A stretch of 9,129 bases of DNA, from NCBI GenBank assembly GCA_035516895.1, contig DATIZY010000339.1, positions 1 through 9,129 of the forward strand, given 5' to 3'. The notes below the pieces were generated by a model. That model was not told the DNA's origin. It did no database searches and saw only the letters and a program-made list of their open reading frames with translations. The position numbers and the translations under genes are program-made. This DNA is from Gp7-AA10 sp035516895. GTDB taxonomy: Bacteria > Acidobacteriota > Thermoanaerobaculia > Gp7-AA8. Each line of letters opens with the position of its first letter. The stretch's first letter is position 1. Shown here piece after piece: positions 6,683 to 9,129 of the stretch.

Positions 6683-8056
6683 TCAGTGGGCCGCTCCTGA
6701 TTGCCCGGTGAGCTTTTCGATGATGCGATCGAGTCCGATCCCGCGGGACGCCTTCACGAGCACGAGATCGCCGCGACGGATGAATCGCTCGAGAAAACCG
6801 GCGGCGCTCTCCGCATTTTGAAAGTGGTAGAGGCGCTCGTCGCTGAAGCCGGCGGCGCGCGCGCCTTCGAGCAGCGACTCGCTGCGTTTGCCGACGCCGA
6901 TCACAATGTCGACCTTGTTCGGGATGTCGCGGCCGGACTTGTAGTGGAACTGCAGCTCCTCCGCGCCGAGCTCCAGCATGTCGCCGATGACGGCGATTCG
7001 GCGGCCGGTGACGTTCGCCTGCTCGAGGAGCTCGAGCGCGCGCGCGAGCGCGTACGGATTCGAGTTGTACGTGTCGTCGTAGAGCGTCGCGCCCTTCCAT
7101 TGCACGACGACTCCGCGATGCGCGGCCGGCTGCAGATCGCGAATGCCGCGCTCGATTCCTTCCCACGAGATGCCGATGGTGCGCGCCGTTGCGATCGCCG
7201 CGAGCAGATTCTCGAGGTTGTGCCGCCCCGGCAGCGCGAGATCGAACGTGTGTCCCTGCACGGTGAAGCGCGTGCCGAGCAGTCCGCGCTCGCTGATGTC
7301 CGTGCCGCGAAATTCAGCATCGTGGTCGATGCCGTACGTGATCTTCTTCCCCTGAAAATCGCGGCTGATGTCCATCACGTACTTGTTGTCCACGTTGATG
7401 ACGATCGAGCCGCCCGGCTTCACATTCTCCAACAGCTCCCGCTTCGCCTCGGCGATCTTCTCGATCGTGCCGAAAAACTCGATGTGCACCGGTCCGATGT
7501 TCGTGTACACGCCGATGTCGGGATGTGTCAGGCCTGCCATCTGAGCGATCTCGCCCTTGTGGTTCATGCCCATCTCGCTGACGACGACTTCGGTGCCGTC
7601 CGGCGTGTTGTCGATGCAGAGCGGATTGCCGATCAGATTGTTGAGGTTCGCGACCGACTTCCACGTGCGGCGTTCGGTGGCTGCGAGCGCGGCGATCATT
7701 TCCTTCGTCGTGGTCTTGCCCGCCGAGCCGGTGATGCCGATGAGAAGGAAGTCGTAGCGATTGCGGATCGATCGCGCCAGCTCCTGCAAAGCCTTAGTGG
7801 TGTCGGCAACGCGTACGATGCCTTTGTCCGGCGGGATCGAGGCGGGAGCTTGCGCGACGACCGCGGCGCGCGCCTTCTCCAGCGCCTGCGGAACGAATTG
7901 ATGTCCGTCGAGCCGCTCGCCTTTGATCGCGAAGAACGCGGAGTCGTCCTTCGCTTCGCGACTGTCGATCACCACCGACGATACGACGACATCGGGATTC
8001 TGAACGACTTCGCCGTGCGTCATCTCCGCCAGCTCGCGCACTGTCAGGCGGGGCAT
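6683..8056 (-). CDS. murF: UDP-N-acetylmuramoyl-tripeptide--D-alanyl-D-alanine ligase (MurF)
   Basis: Cytoplasmic ATP-dependent ligase that adds D-Ala-D-Ala to UDP-MurNAc-tripeptide. It is 457 residues, the usual length. The N-domain starts MPRLTVRELAEMTHGEVV and has VVIDSREAKDDSAFFAIKGE (28-47) for UDP-sugar binding. The central domain has the P-loop GITGSAGKTTTKEM (107-120), NLNNLIGNPL (137-146), SEMGMNHKGEI (160-170) and TNIGPVHIEFFG (185-196). HNLENLLAAIA (279-289) leads to the C-domain with DDTYNSNP (327-334), GDMLELG (358-364) and VKASRGIGLD (434-443). The frame is open upstream to 8131, but those 25 codons read through a repeat array. The ATG at 8056 has GGAGG 5 nt upstream and fits the family N-terminus. 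Confidence 0.98.
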   Translation of the reverse strand: MPRLTVRELAEMTHGEVVQNPDVVVSSVVIDSREAKDDSAFFAIKGERLDGHQFVPQALEKARAAVVAQAPASIPPDKGIVRVADTTKALQELARSIRNRYDFLLIGITGSAGKTTTKEMIAALAATERRTWKSVANLNNLIGNPLCIDNTPDGTEVVVSEMGMNHKGEIAQMAGLTHPDIGVYTNIGPVHIEFFGTIEKIAEAKRELLENVKPGGSIVINVDNKYVMDISRDFQGKKITYGIDHDAEFRGTDISERGLLGTRFTVQGHTFDLALPGRHNLENLLAAIATARTIGISWEGIERGIRDLQPAAHRGVVVQWKGATLYDDTYNSNPYALARALELLEQANVTGRRIAVIGDMLELGAEELQFHYKSGRDIPNKVDIVIGVGKRSESLLEGARAAGFSDERLYHFQNAESAAGFLERFIRRGDLVLVKASRGIGLDRIIEKLTGQSGAAH

Positions 8057-8061
8057 GCACG

Positions 8062-8066
8062 CCTCC
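8062..8066 (-). promoter_or_regulatory. murF Shine-Dalgarno
   Basis: GGAGG on the minus strand, 5 nt ahead of ATG 8056, decides the murF start against the longer frame beginning at 8131. It lies just 8 nt downstream of the foot of the inverted repeat at 8075-8143, so a folded leader would leave the site exposed but close to the stem. Confidence 0.8.
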
Positions 8067-8074
8067 GTTGGCGA

Positions 8075-8143
8075 AGCGGGTAGCGGGTGGCGGGTAGCGG
8101 GTGGGACGGCGGCCGATACCCTACCCGCCACCCGCTACCCGCT
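8075..8143 (-). repeat. Perfect 23-bp inverted repeat of heptamer units in murF leader
   Basis: The arm at 8075-8097 is an exact reverse complement of the arm at 8121-8143, with a 23-nt loop (8098-8120). Each arm is itself a tandem array of the 7-nt unit GGGTAGC/GGGTGGC (plus strand, left arm) or its complement. The array continues with GGGTGGG into the loop. In the murF mRNA this would be a very stable GC-rich hairpin. No U-run follows, so it is not a standard terminator. It could be a dispersed palindromic repeat, an mRNA-stabilising structure or a regulatory leader element. The sequence cannot decide. Confidence 0.85.
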
Positions 8144-8155
8144 GCAACGCTCTCT

Positions 8156-8201
8156 CCCGGCCCCGCCGCGTTTCGTCCCCGGTAATCGCTCCCCTTCCCC
8201 C
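8156..8201 (-). other. G-tract-rich leader segment
   Basis: The minus (transcribed-sense) strand has five G-runs of 3 to 5 bases, at 8197-8201, 8191-8194, 8177-8180, 8161-8164 and 8156-8158. Intervening loops are 2, 10, 12 and 2 nt. The long loops make a G-quadruplex possible but not compelling. No known riboswitch core was recognised here. Confidence 0.3.
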
Positions 8202-8255
8202 ACGACTGCCTGGCGATCACCATCCGTCCACCCACGCTGAAACGGACCGGCGGAG

Positions 8256-8278
8256 CCGGAACAGAGCATCGATTCCGG
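8256..8278 (-). repeat. Short inverted repeat at start of murF leader
   Basis: CCGGAA (8256-8261) and TTCCGG (8273-8278) form a 6-bp dyad around an 11-nt centre. It begins about 9 nt downstream of the candidate -10 box, so it overlaps or follows the expected transcription start. It could be an operator or a 5' hairpin, but 6 bp in GC-rich DNA may be chance. Confidence 0.35.
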
Positions 8279-8286
8279 CGAAACGC

Positions 8287-8316
8287 ATCATAAACTGATT
8301 TCGTAAGCAATTTCAA
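8287..8316 (-). promoter_or_regulatory. Sigma70-like promoter between murE and murF
   Basis: TTGAAA (8311-8316) matches the -35 consensus at 5 of 6 positions and TATGAT (8287-8292) matches the -10 at 5 of 6, with an 18-nt spacer. It sits in an AT-rich island immediately after the murE stop. Predicted transcription starts near 8280, giving murF a leader of about 220 nt that contains the dyad, the G-rich segment and the large inverted repeat. It would give the murF-to-ftsQ genes an entry point independent of the upstream cluster promoter. Confidence 0.6.
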
Positions 8317-8324
8317 GAGATTTT

Positions 8325-9129
8325 TCACACCGATTTTGTCATGGCTTTTTCGTTTCGTTTTTTCAGCGCGATCTCCGCTTCCTCGCGATCGTCGAAATGG
8401 ATGATTTGATCGCCGATCACCTGATACGGCTCGTGGCCTTTGCCGGCGATCACGATCACGTCGTCGTCGGAGGCGCCGTCGATCGCGCGAGCGATCGCTT
8501 CGCGGCGATCGGCGATGCGCGCGTATCTGCCGCCGCCGCTCTTCGCGCCGCGCTCGATCTCGTCGAGGATCGTCTCCGGTTTTTCCGATCGCGGATTGTC
8601 GCTCGTGAGAATCGTGAAGTCGGCGAGCTTCGTGGCGATCGCGCCCATCTTCGGCCGCTTCTCCTTGTCGCGGTCGCCGCCGCAGCCGAACAGCACGACG
8701 ACGCGCTTGCCGCCGGCGAGATCGCGCACCGCGTGCAGCAGCTTCTCGAGCGCGTCGGGCTTGTGCGCGTAATCGACGATCACCGTCGGGCCGCCGCGCG
8801 ATTCGACGTACTCGAACCGGCCGCGAACGCTTTTCAGATTGCGGATGCCGGCCTCGATCTGACGGGGATCGATGCCGACGACGATCGCCGCGCCGGCCGC
8901 AGCCATCCAGTTGGCGAGGTTCGGCCGGCCTAACAGCGCGGAATCGACGCGGACCGCTCCGGCAGGCGTGTGCAGAGTGCCGCGCAGTCCGCGCGTGGAG
9001 ATCTCGAAATCGTTTGCCGGACGGATGTCGCCCTCGCGGAACCCGAACGTCAGCGGCTTGCCGCCGATCTCCCGAACGAGGCGGCGCCCGTACTCGTCGT
9101 CGGCATTGATCACCGCGCGATCGGGAGAA
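8325..9129 (-). CDS. murE: UDP-N-acetylmuramoyl-tripeptide synthetase (MurE), 3' part
   Basis: Cytoplasmic ATP-dependent ligase adding the third stem residue to UDP-MurNAc-L-Ala-D-Glu. 267 C-terminal residues are visible, a little over half of a protein usually about 490 long. The frame is open to the right edge (SPDRAVINADDEYGRRL), so the GTG at 9113 is an internal Val codon. Motifs in fragment numbering: LLGRPNLANWMAA (65-77), VRGRFE (101-106), VIVDYAHKPDALEKLL (116-131), FGCGGDRDKEKRPKMG (147-162), TSDNPRSEKPETI (175-187) and AGKGHEPYQ (228-236). DNPR is the signature of enzymes that add meso-diaminopimelate rather than L-Lys, so a DAP-type wall is likely. The stop at 8325 is followed by the promoter-bearing gap before murF. 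Confidence 0.97.
   Translation of the reverse strand, partial: SPDRAVINADDEYGRRLVREIGGKPLTFGFREGDIRPANDFEISTRGLRGTLHTPAGAVRVDSALLGRPNLANWMAAAGAAIVVGIDPRQIEAGIRNLKSVRGRFEYVESRGGPTVIVDYAHKPDALEKLLHAVRDLAGGKRVVVLFGCGGDRDKEKRPKMGAIATKLADFTILTSDNPRSEKPETILDEIERGAKSGGGRYARIADRREAIARAIDGASDDDVIVIAGKGHEPYQVIGDQIIHFDDREEAEIALKKRNEKAMTKSV

Noticed and set aside
6701..8083. A 460-codon plus-strand open frame antisense to murF.
   Set aside because: Its composition mirrors the complement of murF codons and no motif is visible, so it is a shadow frame.
8215..8245. TGGG-type sites in the murF leader as MraZ-binding repeats.
   Set aside because: Only one TGGG is clear, without the regularly spaced copies expected of an MraZ operator, and mraZ is not in the window.
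8044..8328. A 94-codon minus-strand frame in the murE-murF gap starting at GTG 8328, overlapping the murE stop as GTGA.
   Set aside because: The start resembles a coupled gene, but the predicted promoter lies inside it, its second half is translated repeat DNA and it overlaps the murF start. No family resemblance.
5855..8934. Heptamer GTTAGGC three times on the minus strand (5855-5861, 6521-6527, 8928-8934), each using a rare TTA Leu codon before Gly.
   Set aside because: Three copies in 9 kb is only mildly above what I would expect by chance. All are in conserved Leu-Gly positions and no further pattern connects them.

Overview
This window is the middle of a division and cell wall (dcw) cluster read entirely from the minus strand. 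In transcription order (right to left) it holds the 3' part of murE, then complete murF, mraY, murD, ftsW, murG and murC, and the 5' part of ftsQ running off the left edge. I found no plus-strand gene, RNA gene, insertion sequence or CRISPR array. The long open frames on the opposite strand are GC-rich shadows of the real genes.

The organism looks like a GC-rich (roughly 60-65% by eye) diderm bacterium. MurE carries the DNPR motif of meso-diaminopimelate-adding enzymes, and FtsQ has the usual cytoplasmic tail, single membrane helix and POTRA domain. Gene order is the standard one, but murC abuts ftsQ directly, with neither murB nor ddl between them. The phylum cannot be fixed from the window. 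Acidobacteriota or a similarly repeat-rich GC-rich phylum is my guess, based on the type of intergenic repeats, and is an inference only.

How the genes work together: MurC adds the first amino acid (usually L-Ala) to UDP-MurNAc, MurD adds D-Glu, MurE adds meso-DAP and MurF adds D-Ala-D-Ala. MraY moves the phospho-MurNAc-pentapeptide onto undecaprenyl phosphate (lipid I), MurG adds GlcNAc (lipid II), FtsW polymerises lipid II at the septum, and FtsQ links the divisome parts together.

The junctions are the unusual part. Four are tight: murF/mraY 0 nt, murC/ftsQ -4 nt, ftsW/murG 9 nt and murG/murC 30 nt. The other three are widened by repetitive DNA. The murE-murF gap (268 nt) has a good sigma70-like promoter, a G-rich leader and a perfect 23-bp inverted repeat built from 7-nt units. 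The mraY-murD gap (106 nt) is mostly one REP-like palindrome whose stem contains the murD Shine-Dalgarno. The murD-ftsW gap (66 nt) is a patchwork of 7-nt CCGG-type units. A further heptamer array sits in frame inside murG, in the linker between its two domains. I see no new enzymatic system. What deserves a second look is the repeat layer and its possible effect on expression of the cluster.
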